From the NCBI GenBank assembly GCA_018340375.1, contig JAFFJZ010000001.1, positions 71,354,001 to 71,418,000 on the forward strand: a DNA stretch of 64,000 nt. Reading direction: 5' to 3'. Numbering within the stretch: the first letter of the stretch is position 1; each line of letters begins with the position of its first letter. The translations under genes and the position numbers were made by a program. A model generated the notes under the pieces. That model was not told where the DNA came from. It saw only the letters and a program-made list of their open reading frames with translations, and searched no databases. This document shows positions 34,945-46,178 of the stretch, one piece after another. Origin of the DNA: Gonatopus flavifemur. Its lineage: Eukaryota; Arthropoda; Insecta; Hymenoptera; Dryinidae.

Positions 34945-36681
34945 TGGGTCCTAGGATCAGTCGATCCGAAAAAATCATTGATTTTTCGAAAAATACACTC
35001 ATTTACACTGTTATTCCATTCGAGCAGCATACTTGATTCAATTAAACTTTTCGTATCGAAAGCGAATATTCTTCAATAGCAAAAAAAGCGTCCAAAAGTT
35101 TAGGATAAAAGTTCGCATTCATACGTCATGTTTGTAATCTCAAATATTTTGTTACTTTCGATGCTGATTTGAGATTACTTTGGTAGAAGTAGGATCCTGA
35201 GGCGGTTCTCGATTTCGCTTTTCGATTTCTTACATCTTAAGAGAGTGTCATTTTGAACGCCATCTCAGCGCCTGTATGCCCTTGAGCATTTGAGGGTTCT
35301 ATTGATCGTCCATAGAATGCATACAGAAGTTTCGAAGAACTCTCAACTACTCCGGTGCGGATATTTCTTCAAAAAGCATCGTCCTTTATTTTCATTTTCC
35401 ATGAGAAAGAAAGCAATCGCACAAGTTCAACTGACATTCTTGGCCTGAAAAGAAATCGAAAACAAAACATATATACTTTATATAATAATTCATACAAATG
35501 ATGAAAAATGTAACAAATCATAATATTCTTGATCCACTCGTGGCGAGTGTGATGATATTTTTCAATTATTTAAAGAATGGTAATTACATTCTCAAGGAAC
35601 CAACATCATTGTATCCGAGGTTTTCGTATCTGATTTTTCAATACGATAGGGTTATATTCTCAACTATAAAATTATGACTAACAAGCGCATATTGAATACA
35701 ATGTTCTCATACGATCCATTATACTCTGTCGAGTCAGTCCCCACCACTTTCCATAAGAAACAGTTTGGAGGAACATCAATTAAAATAAAATGATCGAAGA
35801 TTTGAAAAAGACACGTCTCTTCCGGGTTGAAATTAAATAGAGAAAGCGTGATGAACTTTCGACCTGCATAGTATGCAGTCCAACTGAAGAAAGAATAGAA
35901 AAGAGAGGGGTAAAAAAAAACAAACAGAATTCCACGATTTTTTGCACTGAGATTGCTCTTTAAAGTGTGACGAATGCTTGGCGAGTATGTCAGCCCCGTC
36001 TAAACATTGTCACTTGGCGAACGAGAAGAGAATTTAATAAAACGAATAGACAAGGCACCGGTATCAAAATTCCCATTTCTCAAGTCTTTAAGATGCATAT
36101 TTCGCGCATACAAATTCTATGAATGCATTTGACCGTATGCGCATGTACATGTTTGTAACGCGAAGAATCCTTATCTTTAAGCTTTCGTATTTCTTATACT
36201 GTAACAACATAATACGTCATGACAACAGTCCACTTATTCATTCCTCATCCCAAAAGCGGTGGAGCATTCATCTTCGCGTGAGTCATATCGTTCATTTTAA
36301 GAACACAGCGGCTTTTGAGTTTTTGCATCAATTGGACGGTAAAAAAATGATCGTTATATTCCGAAACGCGTGTCGTGGATGTCAATAGTTATATGGAAAA
36401 AAAAAGATTGGACAAGTGGATAAAGGTACTTCAGTTTTATCATGCTAATTTTGCATCGTGGTTAGCGGTTGGTTACAAAAAGTTTAAAAAAAGCCTGTCA
36501 ATGACAATTTTATCAATATTGCGAGTGAGATTTTTTTATCACCTCGAAGCCTTCTTGAGAACATCACGGAAGAAAATTTCTGGCCTAGCAAATTGAGGTG
36601 TTATATATAGAATAGCACATATTATTGCTGACGCAGTTGAAAATTCGCTGCCACAGCTAACTGGGTTGCTAAGAGAGTAAC
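34945..36681. other. Non-coding stretch, no recognised gene
   Basis: No inverted-end element or coding exon was recognised. Open frames at 36119-36596 are AT-rich and resemble nothing I know. Confidence 0.35.
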
Positions 36682-37444
36682 CCCAGATAGCACAAGCACG
36701 TTCTGAGAATGTTCTAAGAATATACATTGAGGATATTCGAATAATCTATGGAGATTCTTATTACGTGCGAATATATTCTACGCACATTCTCAGAATGTTT
36801 GAATGAGCCTGTTTCAAATATTCTCAGAATATTATGCCACGAATATTGTGGGAATATTATAAGAAAATGCCGTCGAAATAGAAATTCCTGCCAATATAAC
36901 TTCTGTATGTAACCGAAAACTAATTCACAATCAATTTTTTCACTCATTAAACATCTGTAATCATGGATTCTTAGCAATATTGTGGATTCTCATGGATGGG
37001 TGAGATACTTATGATCGCAACAAGCAATCATAATATATACGATATTTCTCGATATTTCATTACACTTTTGATGATTATTTTTCACGCATGATTCTCTCAA
37101 AACATTTGGGATATTAAAATGCACATTTATAAGTTCCTCATTCCTCAAATACAAATCAAAATGATATATTATCCAAGGGTCTGTAGCTTGTCAACAACAT
37201 TATCCGCCATTACTGAATTTATGTCATTAAGATGCTTGCACATGCGCTGCTCATCAATCTCCCTGCAAACTTTGTACGCATATTGTACGAACGTTCCTAG
37301 AATATTCGAAACAGTCCCATTCAAATGTTCTAAGAATCTTCTATGAATATTTACGAAGCTTCTACGCTTTTTGTAAGAATATTCGATACAGTACGTTTTA
37401 CGAATGTTGTGAGAATATTCTCAGAATATTCTGTGTTACATGGG
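36682..37444. mobile_element. 763-bp element with CCC..GCAC ends and TTCTGAGAATATTC words
   Basis: Starts CCCAGATAGCACAAGCACG, ends ATTCTGTGTTACATGGG, exact AC duplication. Both ends and part of the interior repeat GTTCTGAGAATATTC in both orientations. The middle (about 36880-37270) lacks the word and may be unrelated filler or a further insertion. Confidence 0.8.
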
Positions 37445-37635
37445 ACATGATTGATTCAAATATCAACATTTTTCAGCATTGGAATTCGAAATTTGTTGCT
37501 ACTCGCGCTAAAAAATCGCTGTCGTAGGTAACAAGATTGCGATCAAAGAAAAAAATTTGCGTCTCCAACAAAAGATACCGTTTTTTTCTGTGAATATTCA
37601 ATATTTTGATGTTTTTTTCTAAAGGTGTGCATGCT

Positions 37636-37850
37636 CCAGTCTCATTTTTATAAACTTGGTAACCCTTGCTCCGCTTGTCATTTAACTTTATAAATGATGT
37701 TCGCTCCACTCGCGTATCAATAAATCCAACGATCTTCGCTTCGCTCGTATTTTTATAACCTCGGAAACGTTTGCTCCGTTCGCAATGTTGTAACCTTGGC
37801 GAAATGTGCTCCGTTCGCATTCTTATAACCTTGATGACACTCATGGGAAC
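37636..37850. repeat. Degenerate minisatellite, about six units of 35 bases
   Basis: Units share TATAACCTTGG followed by TGCTCCGTTCGCAT. Spacing between successive GCTCCG/TCGC blocks is about 33-38 bases, and the last three units are the most alike. The antisense frame stays open only because the unit lacks stops. Confidence 0.75.
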
Positions 37851-39837
37851 ATCAAATCACAATTTTACTGTCCTCAATTTGCCACAGAAATGTGATGCAG
37901 ATGGATGTAGCTCCCCTGCACAAAAGGGCAAAATTTGAACACTTAAACATCGCAGATATAACATGGATGCATCAACGTCAATTATTTCACTGTCCTCATC
38001 GTCCCTTGCAAAACGTTCACGTGGAGTCGACGTAACATGCGTTTTTGATCCGCATTGTAACCAGCTTCTAAAGTGCAGTAATTTCTTTATTGATGATTCT
38101 TCGTTGCTTCTACATTTTGTTCTCATTTATCTCACGTCCTGTGTTGCCAGGAACAAAGGAACAAAAGCGCCGAGACCGGAATCTATTGGTCATTCCGATC
38201 AACAGAAGTATTCAGTTGGATGTAGGCTGTTGGATCTCAAAATTTCTGGCATCACTGCAGTCACGTCTTTGGGTGATCCGCTTGTTTTCTTTGTTTCCTC
38301 CATGTAGGTATCTCGTATGGGCTAATATTATCAACAATGACTGAACGTCAGCCTCTTTCATGGTCGAGAGATTCGCTTTTTAATCCAAAGAAGGCTACTT
38401 TTGACCGTACAATCAAGCAAACTTGATATTCAAGATTAAAGTGAGTCTCCCTTCTTATTGATATGTCTGATACAAAATTGAATATTCATTCGTTTATTCA
38501 ACATTCTTAAAATCTTCCAGTACACTACATATTAACCCAACGCGTAATTTTGGATGCAGAAATTTCCATTCATTGTGTTGGAATATCATACCATTAAAAT
38601 GATTGAATTATTAATCAATCAGGCGTCGACACGATTCTTTGTTCAATTCAATGAACAATTTGTTCTTGAAATGTATACTCCTCGAGAAAAAAATTACAAA
38701 ATTGATCTGAACTTTGAACGCTTATTTCTCTCGAAATAAGACAAGAAAGTGAACTCGATATACTTCAGCTCTGAACCCTTCATACATCTCAATGTAATTT
38801 TAACTTATTGAGGTTAGCGTGGCAACAATGACATGAATTGCTCGCATGCTTGTTCATCAAGATCGACCTGTTCTCAAGTAAATTAGACTCGAACAATTTT
38901 CTCATGTCTTCCACAATATAATTAGGAATTTGCAGAATTGAAACGTACAGTATCATCTCTCGGATGCATCGTTGTAAGATATGTGTACTTGGATTGATAC
39001 TTAGCGTGTGGACTTTTTCATTTGAGAACAACAAATATTGTACTGAGGATTCAACTTTGATTTATTTATCCATATTTGTTGGCAGCTTATTTATGTACTC
39101 TGCGTATAAAATGCAAGATAAATTATTGAAGATTGTTGTATATCCTTCATTCAATTTTTATTTTACTGTTTGCGAGGGATACACGTTTGATTTGAAAACG
39201 TTCATTTTGCATAAGATTTCTATGATGGAAATCCAATTGATTGTCATAGAACTTGCACTGACAAAAAAACCATCTGGTTGAAACATTCGTGGTTGCAATG
39301 ATTTGAAATCCACTTCGATTCACATATTCTGGTTATCCCACCAAGAAAAGAAACCTGGTTTTTCTAAGCTGAAGAATGTAGTTTATTTTGGCTTCAACCA
39401 CTTTTTCTGGATGTCACAATCATATTTTCTGCTGAATAATATCAGATTTCAAGTTAACGCAACTACGGGTGTTCCAATCAGATCATTTTTCTGTCAGTGT
39501 GATCATTCCTATGCAAATTCGTTTGAAAAACTCTTATTCAAATGATCGTGTACAATTTTTTATTCACCATCTCAAATATCGACCGGAGTTCGTAAATTAT
39601 GCATCAATTATATACAATTTATGCAGCTTCTATTGAATCTTTTCACTAGGAGGATGATGCAAAATAGTAAATTATGCGGAATCAGGCTGAGATTAATTTT
39701 CATCTTAAAATCATTTCAGCGTGTAAAAATTGTATAAAAATTCTGTGAAACCAGTAGTATTGAATGAAAAATTCAGTTTTACGTAAGAACATTTCAATTT
39801 GATTTGAATACAGTTTTTATGATATACATTTTTCATC
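37851..39837. other. Non-coding stretch, no recognised gene
   Basis: Several open frames of 80-115 codons (both strands at 37857-38344, plus strand at 38964-39545) show no family signature, no splice-linked partner and AT-driven composition. A chance origin is likelier than genes. An ATTATATACAATTTATGC fragment sits near 39607. Confidence 0.35.
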
Positions 39838-39841
39838 TATA

Positions 39842-40136
39842 AGAACCAATTCTTTCCTAAAACTCGACTAAAATATATCTTCGACATGTGCTGCGTTCAA
39901 AAGATGTCTCAAAGACAAGTGTCAGATACGAGACATGTCGAAAATATCTTCCAGACTAGTGATGAACGATATTTGATGCTATCGATATTTTTTAGTAGAA
40001 AATTTATCAGATTTATACTGAATTTCATAGAATATCGATTAAACTCAATATAAATTTTATCATAAATACAGACTGTTAATTATCAATTATCACGTTGATT
40101 TCAGTTTGTTTTTTTTTTAGAAAAGAATTGGTTCTA
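39842..40136. repeat. Inverted repeat pair AGAACCAATTCTTTTCTA
   Basis: About 18 bases at 39842-39860 recur as reverse complement at 40118-40136. This is possibly the ends of a decayed element, which also contains a TAGTGATGAACGATAT motif at 39957. Confidence 0.45.
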
Positions 40137-40527
40137 TCTATAAGTTTTATGTATGAAATCTAAAACCTGTTCAAAAGAGCAGACAAAAAATGTTTATCAA
40201 GTCTTTTTGATATTTGATTCATTTCAATTTATATGCAACTTTTTCAAGAAGGACAAATAAGTTCAATTAAATATCACTGTTAAAAATGTTATGAAGTTTT
40301 TTTCATAAACAATTTATTCAACAGAATTCATAATAAAATATTGAATTCAATAATATAATTCTCAATGCTAAGAATTTTATTCTTAATTTTTAATATCACC
40401 CTTGCGGAATTTAATAAATAATTATTACATTTCAGTGAGAAATTGTGAAATCTAATCACCCATATCAAATTTGAGAATCAATCTGAAATTTTATATGAAA
40501 ATATGATACTTCGTAAACAAGTTCATA

Positions 40528-40649
40528 CCCTGGTTGAAAGAAGCGATTGATTCTGACCAATTCTCATTTTACAATTAAACGTGGACAATGTTCTGACCAA
40601 ATCTCATTGAATTTCATTTGTCAGATTCAATGGATTCTTTTAACCAGGG
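40528..40649. mobile_element. CCCTGGT-family MITE, 122 bp
   Basis: Starts CCCTGGTTGAAAGAAG, ends GATTCTTTTAACCAGGG, exact TA duplication. It is a short sister of 16501-16737, sharing GTGGACAATGTTCTGACC. Confidence 0.9.
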
Positions 40650-41339
40650 TATTCAATTTAAAAACATCTAACAGTGATATATACCGATTTTCATTTCTTA
40701 TAGATTTTATATAAAAGAAAATACTTGAATTCCATACAAATATAAAATGAAAAATTGTACAATATTGAAATAATCATTCCCAATCAACGTGTTCGTAATC
40801 ATGGTCCAGCAGCACTCGTTTTCAAGTGTTCTTGACGTCGTTGGCGCCATTAAATTCAAATATGGGAGCCGAGGGTCATCGAGGGGTGATTCGTTTCTGC
40901 AAAAATGACTTTGCACAACTTGTTTGCTACAACTGTATATACGAATAATATACATGTGTATGATGACAGAGTGTGGAAATGTGAGGAATGAAAAGACCAA
41001 ACTGACGGATATATATGTCGAAGGAGAGCGTTATGAGAGAGGAAGGATCGAAGAGGTAGAAGAAGGAAAATAAACAAAATAGGGACACACGGAAGTATAA
41101 AACCTTGGAGTCGCCATTTTGGGATGAGTTCTCGGTCCCTCGCCGTATAAAGGAACTAAGATACTGCAGTTAAATGTCGTTTGGTCTAATTTGCACAGGA
41201 ACCGGTCTACTACGTTGATCGATTCACGTGCCAGCAATTTATGTAATATCAATTTTTATCTCATAATTCGGTATACTAAGTACATGAAATTTATCGACAA
41301 ATTTATCGTTTCGTTAACATAGAAAGTTATTCTTGATCA
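40650..41339. other. Non-coding stretch
   Basis: No gene, inverted ends or tandem repeat recognised. Confidence 0.3.
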
Positions 41340-41538
41340 CACCGAGAAAATTTTATACTTGGATTTATTTTAATTGACTAAACTTTGTTTGAATCAACTA
41401 ACCAAATAACAGATTTATTTCATCCAAATTAATTTTTAGTCATTTCAAATAAAATTCACTTGAATCAAGTGAAGATTTACTGGATGCAATGAAATGTCTA
41501 GTAGGTTCATATTCAAATAAATCATCTTTCTCATTCTG
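41340..41538. mobile_element. CACTGAG-like MITE with TTATTTGAAT words, 199 bp
   Basis: Starts CACCGAGAAAATTTTATAC, ends GATGATTTATTTGAAT in the reverse direction just inside TTTCTCATTCTG, exact CA duplication. It is related to 30167-30403 in inverse orientation. Confidence 0.75.
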
Positions 41539-42579
41539 CAAATGAGAGTGTAGAAGAGATTTCGTTATTTTTCATGAGCAAATTCAAAACAGAAATAGAT
41601 TCTAAAAACATCTTGTAGGGAATGTAACACATATTTCAGGTGTTGTCGGCAACAAAGATCGATATCTCATTGATGTATATGCAGTATCGAAAATAAATTT
41701 TTGAGAAGAAAAGTATATCAACTAGGGAGAATTTTTCTCATAGATTCTCATGTCAGTATTGTAGAAAAATTGAAACGATCTTACGTTCATGTATGCGTAA
41801 AATATGATGTGAAAGTAATTTCCTATCACATTGTTGGAGCATGACACGATGATGTAATATCTTTGCAATATGAATGAGATTTCATAATCATATATTCGTA
41901 ACATACATGACAGCGCCTTTCAAGATCGTATCAACATTGCTACGATAGTGATACGAGGATCTAACAGAATTGAGTAAGTAATTCATGTGTCGTGGTATTT
42001 TTTAGATGGTAGGAAACCACCTGTACAGGCAAGAAAAACATGTACGAAAAAATTGTCTGAATCAATTTCAGCATACTTTTGCAAGATTAATTATCCTCAT
42101 TATCAAGTTTGAATATAAAATTAAAATAAATAGTAAAATCATGTTCGTGAAATGCATGTAACGGATATTAAAGTACATTACTGAATCATGAAAGAGCTTA
42201 AACGATTTTTCACAAATAAAAATAACACACATAAATGTAACATCAAATGAATTAACACACAGAAATATAACAGAGTAATATTAAACAAAGGAATATAATA
42301 TTGCCCCCGATCAAAAAATGACATAACACAATATGTGGTTACATATGTATTTGAGAAAATTAATCAATGTTCAATGTAGATAAAGTTTAAAAATGTGCAC
42401 AGCCGCCCTTAATGTGGGAGATAGACGTCGAACAGGAAGCCATCCGATGCGGGAACAGCGTGCCTGGATCACAATGGGTTAGATCTTCTGCTTCCGACGG
42501 TGTTAGGAAAAGGATAAGGGTGAGATGAGGTGAGGACCGGGTGGCATCTAATCTCCTCGGCGGTCGCCTTTATCAAATA
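41539..42579. other. Non-coding stretch
   Basis: AT-rich with a less AT-rich patch at 42400-42575. No gene or repeat was recognised. Confidence 0.3.
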
Positions 42580-42830
42580 CACTGAGAAAAAAATTCTGGA
42601 ATGGCTGATGTTTGGACATCAACCGTCGATGTCTGTGAAAACATGAACTTGGTAACCATGGAAACATCACTGCCTCGTTTTATTCACATCAACCGCCAAT
42701 GTGCAACTCATCAACAGTTGATGTGAATGAGACGAGGCAGTGATGTTTCCATGGTTATCAAGTTCATGTTCTCACAGACATCGACGATTGATGTCCAAAC
42801 ATCAGCCATTCCAGAATTTTATTTTCAGTG
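42580..42830. mobile_element. CACTGAG-family hairpin, 251 bp
   Basis: Starts CACTGAGAAAAAAATTCTGG, ends CCAGAATTTTATTTTCAGTG, exact TA duplication. The arms pair over more than 100 bases with very few differences, so it is probably young. The interior repeats ACATCAACCGTCGATGT. Confidence 0.92.
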
Positions 42831-43345
42831 TACGACCATCCCGATCAGATGGACCACGATTTTGAAAAGATGTTATTGCTCTCCCTCCTCCTCACTCCTC
42901 GTTTGCAAGACGAGGGTACGGGATTGGGACTGCCTTGAAAGTATCACCTGCTAAACAATGTGCTGGATGCCTTCTCTTAGGTGGGGTTGGGTACTGAACT
43001 ACTATATTGCTATTATACTTTTCGTTGCTATTGAAAAAGTCCAATGTATTCCAATAGATTCCTATAGATTTTTTGACAAAAGGACATGGTTTTTCAACAA
43101 GAAATTAATGAGGTTTTATCGATTGTATCAATGAAGACCAATAGAATATTGCCTTTCACATGGGATTCGATAAAACCCCATTGATTCCGATAAAATTACA
43201 ATTATTGGTTTTTATTGGAGTCCATTTATAGGGATATCGACGTGGACCAATAATTTTAATTTTATTTCTTTTTCTGTAATCCAGATTCATAAAGTGTTCG
43301 TTCAACCCTAGCTCAAGACAAGTGTCCTCTTCCTAAAGGAACCCC
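42831..43345. other. Non-coding stretch
   Basis: Contains self-similar TTTTATCGATT/AATCGATAAAACC words (about 43020-43260) that suggest another decayed element, but no ends were identified. Confidence 0.3.
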
Positions 43346-43731
43346 GATGATTCCAAAGTGACCAATTTTCATGGTTTACTTTCGTTTGTTATTCGGATTG
43401 GTGAAAATTTGGTCAGAAAATGGCTACCCAGATGGTTTTTATCATATGATGACTTATTTCTGACCAAAAACTAATGATTGCTCAGAACAAATCTGTCACC
43501 AAAAGGTAACAAAAAAATGTGGTCCATTTTTGGAATCTTTGTGGTATTTTTGAGGTGAAAACTCAGAAAATTACCATGAAATAACCGAAAAATCACCAAA
43601 TTCAGATTGTTTGAATTTTGGTGGGATTTTGGTGAATTTTTGTTGGAAAAAATGTACAAAAAACCAAGATTTTTCATCAAAATGTAACCGAAAATTTTGG
43701 TCGTTTGTCGGTTCACCCAGATTCACCATGG
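43346..43731. mobile_element. GGTGATTTTTCGGT-repeat element, copy 2, uninterrupted
   Basis: It aligns with 19172-19754 (shared CAGAAAATGGCTACCCAGAT-like stretch and CATTTTTGGAATCTTT) but lacks the nested CACGG hairpin, giving its empty site. Confidence 0.7.
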
Positions 43732-43977
43732 TGAAGAACCATTTTATTCCAATTTCTGTCATATATTCTGTAGTTGATATAAAACAACTTTTCTGTTCAG
43801 CAAAGTTTAATTCCATGTTTAATTTCTGAGAGCTGAACATTTACAGATTTTTTCATATAGATGAAAGTCTTCACATTCACAAAATGAAAAATGACAGATC
43901 TGGATGGGGAAAAAGAATCAAAGTAACCTATCATGTTTCGATTTACAGTGTTAACTATTCGAAATTTCTGGAATTCT

Positions 43978-44369
43978 CCCGTACAGCACAACCACCGATC
44001 CTCCACCTAGGACTTCGGTGGACTGGAGGTGGAGAATTGGTGGAGAAATGGGAGCCGTGGAAATGAGGGAGAAATAAGGGAGAGTCTCCGTTGAGGCAAC
44101 GGAGAGGCGACGGAGAAATGTCCGCCCCCTGTATTTTCAATATAATTCTTATTGGTGCATTTACGTAACCAAATCTGAATGTATGAATTCACGGATTTAA
44201 GTTTCACTGAAAATACAAGGGGCGGACATTTCTCCGTCGTCTCTCCGTTGCCTCAACGGAGACTCTCCCTTATTTCTCCCTTATTTCCACGGCTCCCATT
44301 TCTCCACCAATTCTCCACCTCCAGTCCACCGAAGTCCTAGGTGGAGGATCGATGGTTGTGCTGTACGGG
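43978..44369. mobile_element. CCCGTACAGCAC-end hairpin, 392 bp
   Basis: Starts CCCGTACAGCACAACCA, ends TGGTTGTGCTGTACGGG, exact CT duplication. Arms of about 165 bases pair almost perfectly, around a loop of about 60 bases. The interior repeats GGTGGAGAA and GGAGAGGCGACGGAGA. This is one of the best preserved elements here. Confidence 0.93.
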
Positions 44370-44706
44370 CTAGTTCCTAGCTTTAACAAAACAGCAATCA
44401 TAGATTGACTCTGTCAGAAGGGTGATAGAACTGACACGGCGAAGATGCAAGGCTATATTTAACGATTAAAAAAAAATGACAGCATGTCTGGAATATTGAA
44501 AGTGAGGGCTGTTTGAGAATTCCCCGATTCCCCAACGATCCGGTGCACCCCTGAAATCTCATGGTATCTGGGTTGCAATTACGTTGTGCTAGATGGAATG
44601 TTTCTCCCCAGAAATCAAATTTCGACTTACAGATCAATTCTGGATGTATCACTCGATGATCCAACTTTTTTGCTGGTCTCCAGAGCCCTTTAAGCCCTCC
44701 ACTATG

Positions 44707-44931
44707 CACGGAAAAAATAATTCAGCTGCAGCAGCTAAGTAGCTAGCACGGACACGGACAGCCATTAAATTAGCTCCTGTAGCTAAATTTTAGCTGTCAC
44801 AGCAAAACAAATTGCATTTGTAGTTAATTTATTTGCGGTAACAGCTAAAATACAGCTGCAGGAGCTAATTTAATGGCTGCCCGTGTCCGTGCTAGCTACT
44901 TAGCTGCTGCAACTAAATTATTTTTTCCGTG
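44707..44931. mobile_element. CACGGAAAAA-family AGCT-rich hairpin, 225 bp
   Basis: Starts CACGGAAAAAATAATT, ends AATTATTTTTTCCGTG, exact TG duplication. The arms pair nearly perfectly, and the interior repeats AGCTAAATTTTAGCTG. Confidence 0.92.
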
Positions 44932-45108
44932 TGCCTGACCGTGATATTAGAAGGTGCCAGGGCTCCAAATATTCTATGCTAGATGTGATGCATTGCATCT
45001 AGAAACTGTATTTCCCCTCCCCGTTCAATTCCCGATGTATATCTTGGCAACTGAATTTTTTTGTTGATCTGTAAAGGCTTCCAAACTGTCCACTATGTCC
45101 TAGAATGA

Positions 45109-45695
45109 CCCTGGTAAAAAAGCCGGAAGGGAATCCGACTCAAATCCGGATGAAATCTCCGGGATTCCATCCGGGGATATTAGGGCGTGCATACGGTTTT
45201 TGCGATGATTCTTTATCCGGTTTGATCTAGACCCTATCCGGGTTTTAATACTCAATATTTTTTGAAATCCCACGCGAAATTTGGATAGAATTCATTCGTC
45301 TCCTTGTTCGGGTTTTATTTGCGATTCTAAAAAATATCTTGGCCCACAACCCGGTTAGGAACCGGATAAAGAATCACCGCAAGACCCGTATTCCCGCCCG
45401 GATACACCCGGACGGAATCCCGGAAATTCCATTGGGATTACATGGAGAAAACTGGTATAGTAAAATATGGACGGGCCAAACATTTGGTCACTACAATCAA
45501 CCGCATTGTCATTCCAACTGAAGGTGTTGGTGGTTTAACTAAGCGTATAGTAATTTTGATTGAGCCGTTTAGTTCTTATGATTGCACAGTTCGGTCTGTC
45601 CATATTTTACTATTCGCTTAGTGCTTATCACTATTCCTTCTTCTCCGTGTACCATCAGGATTATCATCCGGGTTTCATCCGGTTTTTTCACCAGG
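45109..45695. mobile_element. CCCTGGT-family element with CATCCGGGTTT words, 587 bp
   Basis: Starts CCCTGGTAAAAAAGCCGG, ends CCGGTTTTTTCACCAGG. It is flanked by ATGA on both sides if the last base is taken as host. The interior repeats ATCCGGG/CCCGGAT. A CACGG-type element (45441-45649) is nested within it. Confidence 0.8.
45441..45649. mobile_element. CAYGGAGAA-end MITE nested at 45.5 kb, 209 bp
   Basis: Starts CATGGAGAAAACTGG, ends CCTTCTTCTCCGTG, exact TA duplication. Inner arms are TAGTAAAATATGGAC and GTCCATATTTTACTA. Confidence 0.8.
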
Positions 45696-45879
45696 ATGAC
45701 TGAAACTGTTAGGAGAGTGTTGGACTGACACGGCGAGGGTGCAAGAATCAATTATACCAGTATAAAGATGACAAGGTACCAAGAATATTCAAAGCAAGGG
45801 TGAATCTTGGACTTTCCTAGTCTCTTGGGGGTTTAGTGCACCCTTGACATTCCATGGCATCTGGGCTTCGATTATTCTA

Positions 45880-46178
45880 CACGGAAAAACCGGGTCTATT
45901 AATATTTAGAAGACTGACTGTCAATTTAGGGAAAACGAGGGTTGCTGAAAAATATCCGTAGTGAATCTACTGAAAATTCGTAGTCGATGTATTAACAATT
46001 GATAGTTTCACTGTGAAAAATACCAATGAGCCTATCAACTGTCAATATTTTGACTACGAATTTTTGGTAGACTCACTACGAATATTTTTCAGCGATTCTC
46101 TTTTTCCCTAAATTGATAGTCATTTTTCCAAACGTTAATGAATTATTTCTAAATACTAATAGATCCGGTCTTTCCGTG
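45880..46178. mobile_element. CACGGAAA-family MITE, GGGTCTATTAATA subfamily copy 2, 299 bp
   Basis: Starts CACGGAAAAACCGGGTCTAT, ends ATCCGGTCTTTCCGTG, flanks TA and TG. It is homologous to 33944-34220. Neighbouring tandem units show TG at the empty site. Confidence 0.9.

Noticed and set aside
37473..37844. 123-codon minus-strand frame
   Set aside because: Covers the 35-base minisatellite whose unit lacks stops, so not evidence of a gene.
39957..39985. Similarity of GACTAGTGAT to miR-7
   Set aside because: Only ten bases match, and the setting resembles a transposon end (TAGTGATGAACGATAT).
44707..44931. Repeated AGCT words resembling a CRISPR-like array
   Set aside because: The repeats are irregular, inverted and within a hairpin MITE in a eukaryotic genome; no spacer structure.
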